Assembly: GCA_019637295.1 (NCBI GenBank)
Contig: JAHBVX010000008.1
Span: 248,001 to 312,000 of the forward strand
Source of the DNA: Polyangiaceae bacterium
GTDB taxonomy: Bacteria > Myxococcota_A > Polyangia > Polyangiales > Polyangiaceae
Reading direction: 5' to 3'
Length of the DNA stretch: 64,000 nt
Below, one piece after another: positions 8,754-18,160 of this stretch. Position numbers and translations under genes: made by a program. The notes under the pieces were generated by a model. The model was not told the origin of the DNA. It was given only the letters and a program-made list of their open reading frames with translations, and did no database searches. Positions within the stretch are counted from its first letter, which is position 1; the number at the start of each line of letters is the position of its first letter.

Positions 8754-10184
8754 ATGCCCCAGAGCCTCGTCACCACCGCTTACATCGCCGCTGGCGTGCT
8801 GTTCATCCTGAGCTTGGGCGGCCTGAGCAAGCAAGAGACCGCGCGTCGCGGCAACACCCTAGGCATTGTCGGCATGCTCATCGCGCTGGTCGCCACCGCC
8901 GCCGGCGGCCAGGTCTCCGGGGACGGCTACGCCATCTTGGCGGCCGCCATCGGCCTGGGCGCCATCATCGGTGCAGTGCTCGCGGCGCGCGTCGGCATGA
9001 CGAGCATGCCCGAGCTGGTCGCCATCCTGCACAGCTTCGTGGGCGCCGCCGCGGTGCTCGTCGGCTTCGCCAGCTACCTCGATCCGAACAGCCAGCTCTC
9101 GGGCGTGGACGCGCTGATCCACGACGTCGAGGTCTACCTGGGTGTGTTCATCGGGGCCATCACCTTCACGGGCAGCATCATCGCCTTCGGCAAGCTGCGC
9201 GGGATGATCGGCAGCAAGCCGCTCATGATCCCGGGCCGTCACTTCATCAACCTGGGCATGCTCGTCGGCTGCGTCGGCCTCGGGGTCCCGTTCTTGACGG
9301 CGTCGCACCAGGGCGGCGTCATGCCGCTCTTGATCATGGCGGCCATCGCCTGCGTGCTCGGCATCCACCTAGTGATGGCCATCGGTGGCGCGGACATGCC
9401 CGTGGTCGTCAGCATGCTCAACAGCTACTCGGGCTGGGCGGCGAGCGCGGCGGGGTTCATGCTATCCAACGACCTCTTGATCATCACCGGCGCGCTGGTG
9501 GGCTCGAGCGGCGCCATCCTGAGCTACATCATGTGTCGCGCGATGAACCGCTCTTTCATCAGCGTGATCCTCGGCGGTTTCGGCGCGGACGAAGGCGTAG
9601 CGCCCGCCAAGCGCAGCGACGAGCCGCAAGGGGAGGTCGTCAGCGTGACGGCGCAGGAGACCGCGGCATTGCTCGCGGACGCCAAGAGCGTGGTGGTGGT
9701 CCCGGGCTACGGCATGGCCGTCGCGCACGCCCAGTACCCGCTGTGGGAGGTCGCCATGCTCCTGCGCGAGCGCGGCACCACCGTTCGCTTCGCCATCCAC
9801 CCCGTCGCGGGCCGCCTGCCGGGCCACATGAACGTGCTCTTGGCGGAGGCCAAGGTTCCCTACGACATCGTGCTCGAGATGGACGACATCAACGAGGACT
9901 TCCCGCACACCGACTGCGTGCTGGTGATCGGCGCCAACGACATCGTCAACCCCTCCGCTCTCGACGATCCGTCGAGTCCCATCTACGGCATGCCCGTGCT
10001 GGAGGTGTGGAAGGCCAAGACCACGGTGGTCATGAAGCGAGGCATGGCGAGCGGCTACGCCGGCATCGAGAACCCGCTGTTCTTCCACGAGAACACCAAG
10101 ATGCTGTTCGGTGACGCCAAGAAGATGGTCGACGCCATCCTGACCGAGCTCCGGGGCGGCGGCGGCAAGGCCGAGGCGGCCTGA
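8754..10184 (+). CDS. pntB: Proton-translocating NAD(P) transhydrogenase, beta subunit
   Basis: 476 residues (E. coli PntB 462). The N-terminal half is a bundle of about nine membrane helices beginning [54 protein letters not shown] contains the conserved proton-pathway histidine region. After a short linker the cytosolic NADP(H)-binding domain III follows: [66 protein letters not shown] and [17 protein letters not shown], all canonical. ATG 8754 gives a 5-base gap to pntA, with a GAGGTGA stretch just upstream as possible ribosome site. The pair is complete with no sign of decay. Confidence 0.96.
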   Translation: MPQSLVTTAYIAAGVLFILSLGGLSKQETARRGNTLGIVGMLIALVATAAGGQVSGDGYAILAAAIGLGAIIGAVLAARVGMTSMPELVAILHSFVGAAAVLVGFASYLDPNSQLSGVDALIHDVEVYLGVFIGAITFTGSIIAFGKLRGMIGSKPLMIPGRHFINLGMLVGCVGLGVPFLTASHQGGVMPLLIMAAIACVLGIHLVMAIGGADMPVVVSMLNSYSGWAASAAGFMLSNDLLIITGALVGSSGAILSYIMCRAMNRSFISVILGGFGADEGVAPAKRSDEPQGEVVSVTAQETAALLADAKSVVVVPGYGMAVAHAQYPLWEVAMLLRERGTTVRFAIHPVAGRLPGHMNVLLAEAKVPYDIVLEMDDINEDFPHTDCVLVIGANDIVNPSALDDPSSPIYGMPVLEVWKAKTTVVMKRGMASGYAGIENPLFFHENTKMLFGDAKKMVDAILTELRGGGGKAEAA

Positions 10185-10257
10185 GCACTCGCGCCAGGGG
10201 ATGGGCCTGCCTGTCGGTTCGACGCGGATACGGCGGGTGCTAAGGTCCACGACGCCG

Positions 10258-11475
10258 ATGAAGACCCAAGCGCTGATCATGACAGTGGTGCTCGCCGCGG
10301 TCGGCTGCGGCGAGGGTGACGACGCGAACACGCCGGGCGGCGCGGGTGGCGCCAGCGGCGGCTCCGGGGGCAGCGGGGCCAGCGCGACTGGCGGGGCTGG
10401 CGGGGGCGCGACGGGCGGTACGGGCGGTGGCGGCACGGGCGGGACGGGCGGCGCCTGCGTAGACGCCTGCCCCACCTCGAGCGCCGGCGTGACCTGGGGC
10501 TGCAAGAAGCGCTTCATGGTCGGGACCAACTGGGCCTGGCGCGACTGGGGCGCCGATTTCGGCGGCATCGCGGCGTGGAACAAGAGCGGCGTGGCAGCGG
10601 ACAGCGCCGCCATCGCGAGCGACATGGCGACGTTGCAGAGCGACGGCGTGAACGTGATCCGCTGGTGGATGTTCCCGCGCTTCCTGAGCGACGGGATCGA
10701 GTGGGGTCAAGACGGAGCACCGAGCGGGATCGGCGGTTCCATGATCGCCGACATCCACAAGGCCCTGGAGCTCGCCGAGCAGCACGACGTGTTCATCATG
10801 CTGACCCCGTTCTCCTTCGACAATTTCCACCCTACCGCCACCGAGAGCGGCGTCTATTCGCGCAGCATCCGTCCGCTGCTCCAGAGCGCCGCGGCGCGCA
10901 AGAAGCTGCTCGACAACCTGGTCGTGCCGGTGGCCCAGGCCGTCGAGTCGAGCCCCTACAAGCAGCGAATGCTGGCCTGGGACCTGGTCAACGAGCCGGA
11001 GTGGGCCGTGAACGGCGCGAACAAGTATGGAGGCGCGGCGTTCGATGCGGACGCCGACCTCGAGCAGGTGAGCCACGCGGAGATGGAGACCTTCCTCCAA
11101 GAGATGGCCGCCGCGCTGCGCGCGAACTCGGGCGCGCTGCTGTCAGTTGGCGGCGCCGCCATCAAGTGGCACGACGCCTGGCTCGAGGTCGATCAAGACT
11201 TCTACAGCTTCCACTATTACGACTGGGTGTATCAGTACTACCCGTACACCAGCGTGACGCCACAGTCGCTCGGCCTGACCAAACCCGTGGTGATCGGCGA
11301 GTTTCCCAACTCGGGCTTGTCCGCGGTGGGCTCGGCCGGCCAGGTGCTGCAGGGTCTATGGGACCACGGCTTCGCCGGCGGCCTGACCTGGGCCTTCAAC
11401 GACGCCGCCTTCCCCTGGACCGGCGACGAGGTCGCGAGCTTCTCGCAAGCGCACGCGTGCGAGACGAAGTACTGA
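10258..11475 (+). CDS. Secreted GH5-type glycoside hydrolase lipoprotein
   Basis: 405 residues from ATG 10258. Signal peptide MKTQALIMTVVLAAVGC ends in a lipobox (A-V-G-C, Cys17), then a linker of about 45 residues of G/A/S/T, then CVDACP. The catalytic domain is a GH5/GH-A-like TIM barrel: NVIRWWMFPRF, the acid/base motif WDLVNEPEW (E246), SFHYYDW after strand 6, and PVVIGEFPNSG with the nucleophile E348 at strand 7, ending GGLTWAFNDA (strand 8 Trp). Clan GH-A enzymes of this type are mannanases or glucanases acting outside the cell; the exact substrate cannot be read. The gene stands alone, 73 bases after pntB. Confidence 0.8.
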   Translation: MKTQALIMTVVLAAVGCGEGDDANTPGGAGGASGGSGGSGASATGGAGGGATGGTGGGGTGGTGGACVDACPTSSAGVTWGCKKRFMVGTNWAWRDWGADFGGIAAWNKSGVAADSAAIASDMATLQSDGVNVIRWWMFPRFLSDGIEWGQDGAPSGIGGSMIADIHKALELAEQHDVFIMLTPFSFDNFHPTATESGVYSRSIRPLLQSAAARKKLLDNLVVPVAQAVESSPYKQRMLAWDLVNEPEWAVNGANKYGGAAFDADADLEQVSHAEMETFLQEMAAALRANSGALLSVGGAAIKWHDAWLEVDQDFYSFHYYDWVYQYYPYTSVTPQSLGLTKPVVIGEFPNSGLSAVGSAGQVLQGLWDHGFAGGLTWAFNDAAFPWTGDEVASFSQAHACETKY

Positions 11476-11616
11476 CCCTCGGGTTCGGGCTGGCGTGCAG
11501 CGGCGAGGACTCGCCGGCGGGAGCCAGCGGCGGCGCCGCGGGCGGGGGGCCGGGGGCGGCCCAGCTACTCGCCGGCAGTTGCGGAGCGGCGGCGGCCCGC
11601 TTACAGCGCCCCGGGC
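11476..11616 (+). pseudogene. Possible decayed lipoprotein leader between the GH5 gene and ettA
   Basis: The 141-base gap encodes, in one frame without its own start codon, [17 protein letters not shown] followed by a run of G and A, which is what a myxobacterial lipoprotein looks like around its lipobox (G-L-A-C) and linker. The frame runs out of the GH5 gene end in another phase and continues into ettA, so no independent gene exists here now. It may be a remnant of a duplicated lipoprotein start, or chance composition in GC-rich DNA; the latter is quite possible. Confidence 0.25.
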
Positions 11617-13287
<1,671 letters not shown>

Positions 13288-13331
13288 AGTCGACCTGGGC
13301 AGTCTTGGCACGATCAGATCACGATCGGGGT

Positions 13332-13349
13332 GTGGGGCGACAGCCCCAC
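13332..13349. terminator. GC-rich hairpin downstream of ettA
   Basis: GTGGGGC (13332-13338) and GCCCCAC (13343-13349) pair perfectly around a GACA tetraloop, 45 bases after the ettA stop and 108 bases before the YqeY gene. No T-run follows, so it may be a Rho-independent-like stem of a GC-rich organism, an mRNA-stabilising stem or a leader structure. More short complementary GC stretches follow up to about 13390. Confidence 0.35.
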
Positions 13350-13456
13350 CGGGAACTTCCGGCGGGGCCGGCGCCGGCTGCTCCCCGGTCGCGTCAGTCG
13401 CAGGGCACACACAGGTTACGACCCAATGAAAGCCGCTACAGAGGAAGGCGAAGACG

Positions 13457-13894
13457 ATGCTGGCCGAAGAGATCAAGAAGCGCATGTTCGCCGCCATGAA
13501 GGCGAAGCGGACCGTCGAGAAGGAGATCCTGCGGGTCGCCCTCGGTGAGATCCAGACCGAGGAGGCGCGCGGCGACGCCGGGCCCGAAGTGGCCGAGCGC
13601 GTGGTGAAGAAGTTGGTCAAGTCCAACCGAGAGACGCTGGAGAACACCGCCGACGCGGCGGCCCGCGCGACGCTCGAGGAGGAGCTCGAGATCCTCGAGT
13701 CGCTGCTCCCCAAGTCACTCGGTGTGGACGCGATCGTCGCGCTGCTCGAGCCGGTCGCCGCCGCCATTGCCGAGGCCAAGGCCGACGGACCGGCGACCGG
13801 CATCGCGATGAAGCACCTGCGAGCCGCCGGCGCCGCGGTCGAAGGTCGGGACGTGACCCTCGCCGTGCGCCGGCTGCGGGAGCCGGGGAGCTGA
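13457..13894 (+). CDS. GatB/YqeY domain protein
   Basis: 145 residues. The sequence MLAEEIKKRMFAAMKAKRTVEKEILRVALGEIQTEEA, the central VVKKLVKSNRETLENT and the tail DGPATGIAMKHLRAAGAAVEGRDVTLAVRRL match the YqeY/GatB C-terminal-like family over its full length (about 148). The domain resembles the tRNA-binding tail of the GatB amidotransferase subunit; the stand-alone protein's role is not established. A purine-rich AGAGGAAGG precedes the ATG as ribosome site. The gene converges on the lipoprotein gene at 13896 with only 1 base between stops. Confidence 0.9.
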   Translation: MLAEEIKKRMFAAMKAKRTVEKEILRVALGEIQTEEARGDAGPEVAERVVKKLVKSNRETLENTADAAARATLEEELEILESLLPKSLGVDAIVALLEPVAAAIAEAKADGPATGIAMKHLRAAGAAVEGRDVTLAVRRLREPGS

Positions 13895-13895
13895 C

Positions 13896-14828
13896 TCACA
13901 GCGGCGAGGGCAAGGACCGCAGCGGCCCCGACTCCCACGCCCGCTGCAGCGTGCGGTGAAGCTCCTGCTTCATGCGCTCGTCGGCCCAGCTCTCACCACG
14001 CTCCTGGGTCGGCAGCGTGACTTCGTAGATGGTGTAGACCAGCGGCACGATCTTGAGCGTCTGCCACGGACCGTGCGCCGTGTAGGAGTGCTGCGTGAGA
14101 TCGGACGGCATGTCGCAGTCCTCGCCGTACCAGTCGTACACGTCGATGACCTTGGCCACGAGGCGAGCTTCGATGCTGCCGGTGACCGTGTACTTGTAGG
14201 TGATCACCGTCTGGGTTCGAACCGCTGCCCAGGCGTCAGCCATCTGCTCCGCGACGGACTTCTCGACCTTGCCGCCAACCTGAACGTTGAAGGAACCCGG
14301 CAACATCCCCGTGTCCTTCTGGAAGCCCGCGAGCAGCTCGGCGCTCGCCGACTTGGTCAGACTCTCGATGATCTCCTTCCGGAAGCTCTCGACGGTCTCG
14401 AGCTTGGCATGCTCGGCGTCGAAGGACGTCGCGTCGAGACCGCCCAGCCGGATCTCGGGGTGGACCTCCGAGTAGCGGCTCACGCGTAGGTACTGGCAGT
14501 CCTTGCGGGTCTGGGAGTGCAGCTCGACCGGCGCGCCGGCGATCGCGACGGGGGCGTGGTGAGGCGCGGTCTCATCGGGCTCGGTCGGCTCGCCTGGGGT
14601 GTCGAGGTCCAGCGGCGCCGCCTCATCGGGCTCGCCCGCGCCGGCCGCGCCGCCGGCGCCCGTGGGGTCGACCGTTGCGGCGGGTTGTCCGCCGGCGCCC
14701 GAGCACGCGCAGGGATCCGGCTCGGCGGTGTCGTCATTCGTGGGGACCTGGCAGCCCCACAGGGAGAGCAGCGCGAGGCCCAGGCCAAGGTTTCGAAGAG
14801 GGCGGAGTGTGTGTACGGAGTGTTTCAT
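13896..14828 (-). CDS. Secreted lipoprotein of unknown function
   Basis: 310 residues from ATG 14828. Signal peptide MKHSVHTLRPLRNLGLGLALLSLWGC ends in a lipobox (L-W-G-C). Residues about 27-105 are a low-complexity A/G/D/E/P linker with CACSG, followed by a globular domain of about 200 residues (CQYLRVSRYSEVHPEIRLGGLDATSF ... WYGEDCDMPSDLTQHSYTAHGPWQTLKIVPLVYTIYEVTLPTQ) with no recognised motif. Divergent from the ribbon-helix-helix gene at 14909; the palindrome at 14848-14876 lies between them, so this lipoprotein is a likely target of that regulator. An upstream in-frame start would read through the palindrome and is unlikely. Confidence 0.75.
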   Translation of the reverse strand: MKHSVHTLRPLRNLGLGLALLSLWGCQVPTNDDTAEPDPCACSGAGGQPAATVDPTGAGGAAGAGEPDEAAPLDLDTPGEPTEPDETAPHHAPVAIAGAPVELHSQTRKDCQYLRVSRYSEVHPEIRLGGLDATSFDAEHAKLETVESFRKEIIESLTKSASAELLAGFQKDTGMLPGSFNVQVGGKVEKSVAEQMADAWAAVRTQTVITYKYTVTGSIEARLVAKVIDVYDWYGEDCDMPSDLTQHSYTAHGPWQTLKIVPLVYTIYEVTLPTQERGESWADERMKQELHRTLQRAWESGPLRSLPSPL

Positions 14829-14847
14829 GGTACGTTTGAGTCCGTGG

Positions 14848-14876
14848 GTGTGTATAAGTTCCAATTTAATACACAC
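14848..14876. promoter_or_regulatory. Palindromic operator candidate in a divergent, AT-rich promoter
   Basis: Perfect 8-base arms GTGTGTAT (14848-14855) and ATACACAC (14869-14876) flank a 13-base AT-rich spacer containing AATTTAA. The site lies between the start codons of the lipoprotein (14828, reverse) and the ribbon-helix-helix protein (14909, forward) in DNA far richer in A/T than its surroundings. GTGTGTA repeats again near 14891-14897. An RHH regulator commonly binds such repeats in its own promoter, so autoregulation and control of the lipoprotein is a reasonable inference. Confidence 0.55.
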
Positions 14877-14908
14877 TGCTCCGCCTTGATGTGTGTAGGT
14901 GTAGGACC

Positions 14909-15274
14909 ATGACCAGAGGCCGTCGTTTCACCCAAGCTCCCGCCAGCGTGGTGCCCCCGAGTCGTTCGGGTCAGAGCCCCGCCCGTCGGGTGAACATCAC
15001 CCTGCCGGAGCTGCAGCACGAGGCGCTGCAGCAGCAGGGCGCCAACGTCTCCGGCGTGATTCGCTCGCTGCTGGACGACTATCTGTCCGCGTCGACCATC
15101 ACGCTGCGAGTCGACCCGCCGACCAAGGACCTCTACGATCGAGTGATGGAGTCCACCGGGGCGAGTGAGCAGGACGTCGCCGAGGGGCTCGTCCGAACCC
15201 TCGAGGGCTTGCTCCAGCGGAAGCTCGAGCAGCTCGAGGAGCTGAAGGCCGCTGTGCTTCGAAAGCGAACGTAG
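14909..15274 (+). CDS. Ribbon-helix-helix (CopG-like) DNA-binding protein
   Basis: 121 residues from ATG 14909. After a basic Pro/Ser-rich N-terminus of about 28 residues comes RRVNITLPELQHEALQQQGANVSGVIRSLLDDYL: a beta strand with alternating polar residues (VNITLP) then two helices, the RHH pattern. The C-terminal half ends in a heptad-like helix (LVRTLEGLLQRKLEQLEELKAAVLRKR) suited to dimerisation. No toxin-like partner is seen, so this looks like a stand-alone regulator, not an antitoxin. It is followed 54 bases downstream by the beta-propeller lipoprotein (possible operon) and faces the lipoprotein gene across the palindrome at 14848-14876. Confidence 0.7.
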   Translation: MTRGRRFTQAPASVVPPSRSGQSPARRVNITLPELQHEALQQQGANVSGVIRSLLDDYLSASTITLRVDPPTKDLYDRVMESTGASEQDVAEGLVRTLEGLLQRKLEQLEELKAAVLRKRT

Positions 15275-15328
15275 ATGTCGTACCCGCCGCCAGCTGTAAG
15301 CGCCCGCGCGCGGGCTCGTTCTGCTCCC

Positions 15329-17281
15329 ATGCCGAAGTCCGTCAGCTGGCTGCGTCAGGCACTGGGCGCGCTAGGGCTCGTGGGGTTGTCGCTGGGGCTC
15401 GTCGGGGCGGCAGGCTGTCGCACGAGCGACGCTCTCAGCGTCGCGAACAAGTACCCCGCGCACGCGTCGCTGACGCCGTTCGCGTCCGACAGCCAGCTCA
15501 AGAGCTACCTCGAGACGCTGCGCGGCCGCCCACGTCCCCCTCATTCTGCGCAGCCCGGGGGCTCCGCCGACGAAGGGTACAGCTACGGCTTCGAGTCCGA
15601 GCCGTCGGCGGCGCCGGCGCCGGAAGCGTCAGCCGCGGCGCCGAGCAAGGACGGCGACGAGTCCGTCACGAACGTGCAGCACGCCGGAGTGGACGAGGGC
15701 GGCATCGTGAAGGTGCACGGGGACCACCTGGTCGTGCTCCGACGCGGGCGCCTGTTCACCGTCCGCATCGGGGGCGGTGACCTCACCCCGGTGTCCACCG
15801 TCGACGCCTTCGGCCCGGGGATCAATCCGTCCGGCGCCTGGTACGACGAGATGCTCCTCGCGAAGGACACCGTCGTGGTGATCGGTTACAGCTACGAGCG
15901 CGGCGGGACGGAGGTGGGCCTGTTCGACCTCGGCTCGTCGGGCAAGCTCGCCCACCGCGCGACCTACCACCTACGCTCGAACGACTACTACTCGTCTCGC
16001 AACTACGCGAGCCGCTTGATCGGCGACAAACTCATCTTCTACACGCCGCTGTACCTCGAGCTTCACTCCAAGGATTTGTTCGAGTCGTTCCCCGCGATGC
16101 GGCGCTTCGGCAGTGGCATGGGCCGGGATGGATTCCAGCGCATCGTCTCGGCCAGCGACGTGTTCCGGCCCGCGGTCCCCCTGAAGCCCGGCTCGAGCGC
16201 GGCGCTGCACACCGTCACCGTGTGCGACCTCGGCTCGCGAGACATGCCGTGCCGGGCGACGTCGGTGATCGGGCCGGCGGGGCGCGTGTTCTACGTGTCG
16301 CCGGGCTCGGTCTACGTCTGGGTGAGCGACCACGACGAACGCGGCCGCGAGAACTCCCTGGTGTACCGGATGCCGCTCGATGGCGGTCGGCCGTCGGCGC
16401 TGCGCGTCGGCGGAAGCCCCGTCGACCAGTTCTCCTTCCTCGAGAGCGGCGATGGGCATCTCAACGTGCTCGTCCGCTCCGAGGCGCACGGCGAGGGCAT
16501 GTGGGGCGCGGAGGTGGCGGAAGGGGACGTCGCGCTCATGCGGGTGCTGCTGCGCAGCTTCGGGACGGGCGCAGACCGCGCGCCAGCGAGCGCGTACCGC
16601 CGGCTGCCGAGGCCCCTGGGGCACACGTTCCAGAATCGCTTCGTCGCGTCACACCTCCTGTACGGCACCGGGAGCGGCTGGGGCGATCCGGAGCAGCACA
16701 AGTCCGGCACGCTGTTCGCGGTGCCCTACGCGGGGGGCGCCTTGTCTCAGCTCCGGCTGGCGCACGGCGTCGATCGCATCGAGGCGCTCGGCAGCGACGC
16801 CGTGGCGGTAGGCACCGACGGCAAGGATCTGCACTTCACTCCGGTGCGCTTGGGCTCGAGGCCCGCGCCGCTGCCAGCCTACACGCGGCGCGAGGCGTCC
16901 CAGGGCGAGCTGCGCAGTCACGGCTTCTTCTACAAAGCGCTCGCCCCGGACGAGGGGCTATTGGGGCTGCCGATCCGGGAGTCTGGCCGCCCTGGGCACG
17001 ACCACCTGCAGTTCGACTCGGCGTCCGTGCTCTACCTGCAGAACAAGTCCCTGCGCTTCTCCGAGCTGGGCACCCTCGGCGCGCGGCCCGAGGCGGGCCA
17101 GGACGACGACTGCAAGGCGTCGTGCGTGGACTGGTACGGCAACGCCCGCCCGCTCTTCCTCAAGAACCGCGTCTTCGCGCTGCTCGGCTACGAGCTGGTC
17201 GAAGGCCGGCTCGACGGCGGTCGCATCAGCGAAGTGCGCCGCAGTAGCTTCGCTCCGCGGCGCCCGACGATCGCGCGCTGA
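15329..17281 (+). CDS. Secreted lipoprotein with beta-propeller (Beta_propel/DUF-type) domain
   Basis: 650 residues from ATG 15329, chosen because it gives a clean lipoprotein signal (MPKSVSWLRQALGALGLVGL ... L-V-G-A-A-G-C); an ATG at 15275, abutting the previous stop, would add 18 Arg/Ala-rich residues. After an acidic, Ala/Pro-rich stretch, TNVQHAGVDEGGIVKVHGDHLVVL matches the start of the 'C-terminal beta-propeller distantly related to WD40' family (Pfam Beta_propel), whose members begin TNVQVxGVDEADIVK. Repeated strands with YDEM, GSGKL, VYVWVSD follow for about 500 residues. Such proteins are exported; function is unknown. It converges on the P-domain gene with 11 bases between. Confidence 0.8.
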   Translation: MPKSVSWLRQALGALGLVGLSLGLVGAAGCRTSDALSVANKYPAHASLTPFASDSQLKSYLETLRGRPRPPHSAQPGGSADEGYSYGFESEPSAAPAPEASAAAPSKDGDESVTNVQHAGVDEGGIVKVHGDHLVVLRRGRLFTVRIGGGDLTPVSTVDAFGPGINPSGAWYDEMLLAKDTVVVIGYSYERGGTEVGLFDLGSSGKLAHRATYHLRSNDYYSSRNYASRLIGDKLIFYTPLYLELHSKDLFESFPAMRRFGSGMGRDGFQRIVSASDVFRPAVPLKPGSSAALHTVTVCDLGSRDMPCRATSVIGPAGRVFYVSPGSVYVWVSDHDERGRENSLVYRMPLDGGRPSALRVGGSPVDQFSFLESGDGHLNVLVRSEAHGEGMWGAEVAEGDVALMRVLLRSFGTGADRAPASAYRRLPRPLGHTFQNRFVASHLLYGTGSGWGDPEQHKSGTLFAVPYAGGALSQLRLAHGVDRIEALGSDAVAVGTDGKDLHFTPVRLGSRPAPLPAYTRREASQGELRSHGFFYKALAPDEGLLGLPIRESGRPGHDHLQFDSASVLYLQNKSLRFSELGTLGARPEAGQDDDCKASCVDWYGNARPLFLKNRVFALLGYELVEGRLDGGRISEVRRSSFAPRRPTIAR

Positions 17282-17292
17282 CTCGCGCCGCT

Positions 17293-18033
17293 TCAATCCC
17301 AGCGGCTGGTCAGCTCCAGGGACCAGCCCTTCAGCGTGCCCGCCTCGCCGGTGACGGTGTCCACGACGTAGAGCGCCCAGGTGCCGTTGACCATCGCGTC
17401 GCGCTCGATTCCCCAGCCGACGATCACGGTGGACGGACCCGCCGAGCCCGGCTGCCACACGATGGCTTGGGCGCCGCTCGGCCAACCCGGCTGCTCGAGC
17501 ACGACGCGCAAGTCCGACGGGCGGGGGTGGTCGATGTCGAGGTGCAGGATGACGTCTTCCGGCACGCTCGCGAGGCCCGAGACCTGAAGCGTGCTCTTGA
17601 TGCCGGTCGCCGAGCCATCCGGGATGGCGGTGGACTTCTTGTTGTGGAAGGCGCCGGCCATCCACTCCGGGCGGCAGATGGCGAAGTCCAGCGTGTAGCC
17701 CGCGCAGATGAGGCCCTGGGCGCAATCCCACTTGGCGGAGCACTCTTGATCGAGCTGCTTGTCGCCATACACCGGCGCGCTCCAGCTCCCCGCCGCCGCG
17801 AAGTCGTACAAGCCCTGCATGGTGGCCGTGCCGACACCCGAGGTCGCCGCGACGGCAGCGAGATCCGCGTGCGGACGCGCCGCCACGATGGCCTGCGCAC
17901 CGGCGGTGTGGACGCTCGCGCCGGTCAGCACGTGCAGCGGCGCGAGGTTGGCGATCTCGAGGGCGACCGTCGCCGTCTCGTGGTCGAAGGCGACGCCGTC
18001 GTAGTCGACCGCGACGGAGCAGGACGCTGATCT
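17293..18033 (-). pseudogene. P-domain (proprotein convertase Homo B-like) secreted protein lacking its 5' end
   Basis: The frame is open from just after an in-frame TGA (complement of 18034-18036) and encodes about 247 residues but has no ATG; the first usable codon is GTG at 17931. The sequence starts abruptly SASCSVAVDYDGVAFDHETATVALEIANLAP, i.e. what normally follows a lipoprotein signal. Next come a helix-hairpin-helix-like unit (AGAQAIVAARPHADLAAVAATSGVG), a Cys-bearing stretch (CSAKWDCAQGLICAGY ... CRPEW) and a C-terminal P domain (PEDVILHLDIDHPRPSDLRVVLEQP ... GTWALYVVDTVTGEAGTLKGWSLELTSRW). The missing signal peptide suggests 5' truncation by a rearrangement at about 18034-18160, or a frameshift. 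Alternatively a cytoplasmic protein from GTG 17931. Confidence 0.6.
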
Positions 18034-18160
18034 TCACGAGTGTCCCCTAGAGCACGCGCCGTGCCCGCGTCGCTGGCTCGCTAACCCGCTGAAATCATGC
18101 CCCACCAACCGCGATGAGTTGCACAGATACAACAACCAGTAGATATTCCACAGCAAGAAG

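Noticed and set aside
10300-10460. GGC/GGG-rich stretch in the GH5 leader considered as a repeat element
   Set aside because: It simply encodes the Gly/Ala/Thr linker common after lipoboxes in this genome.
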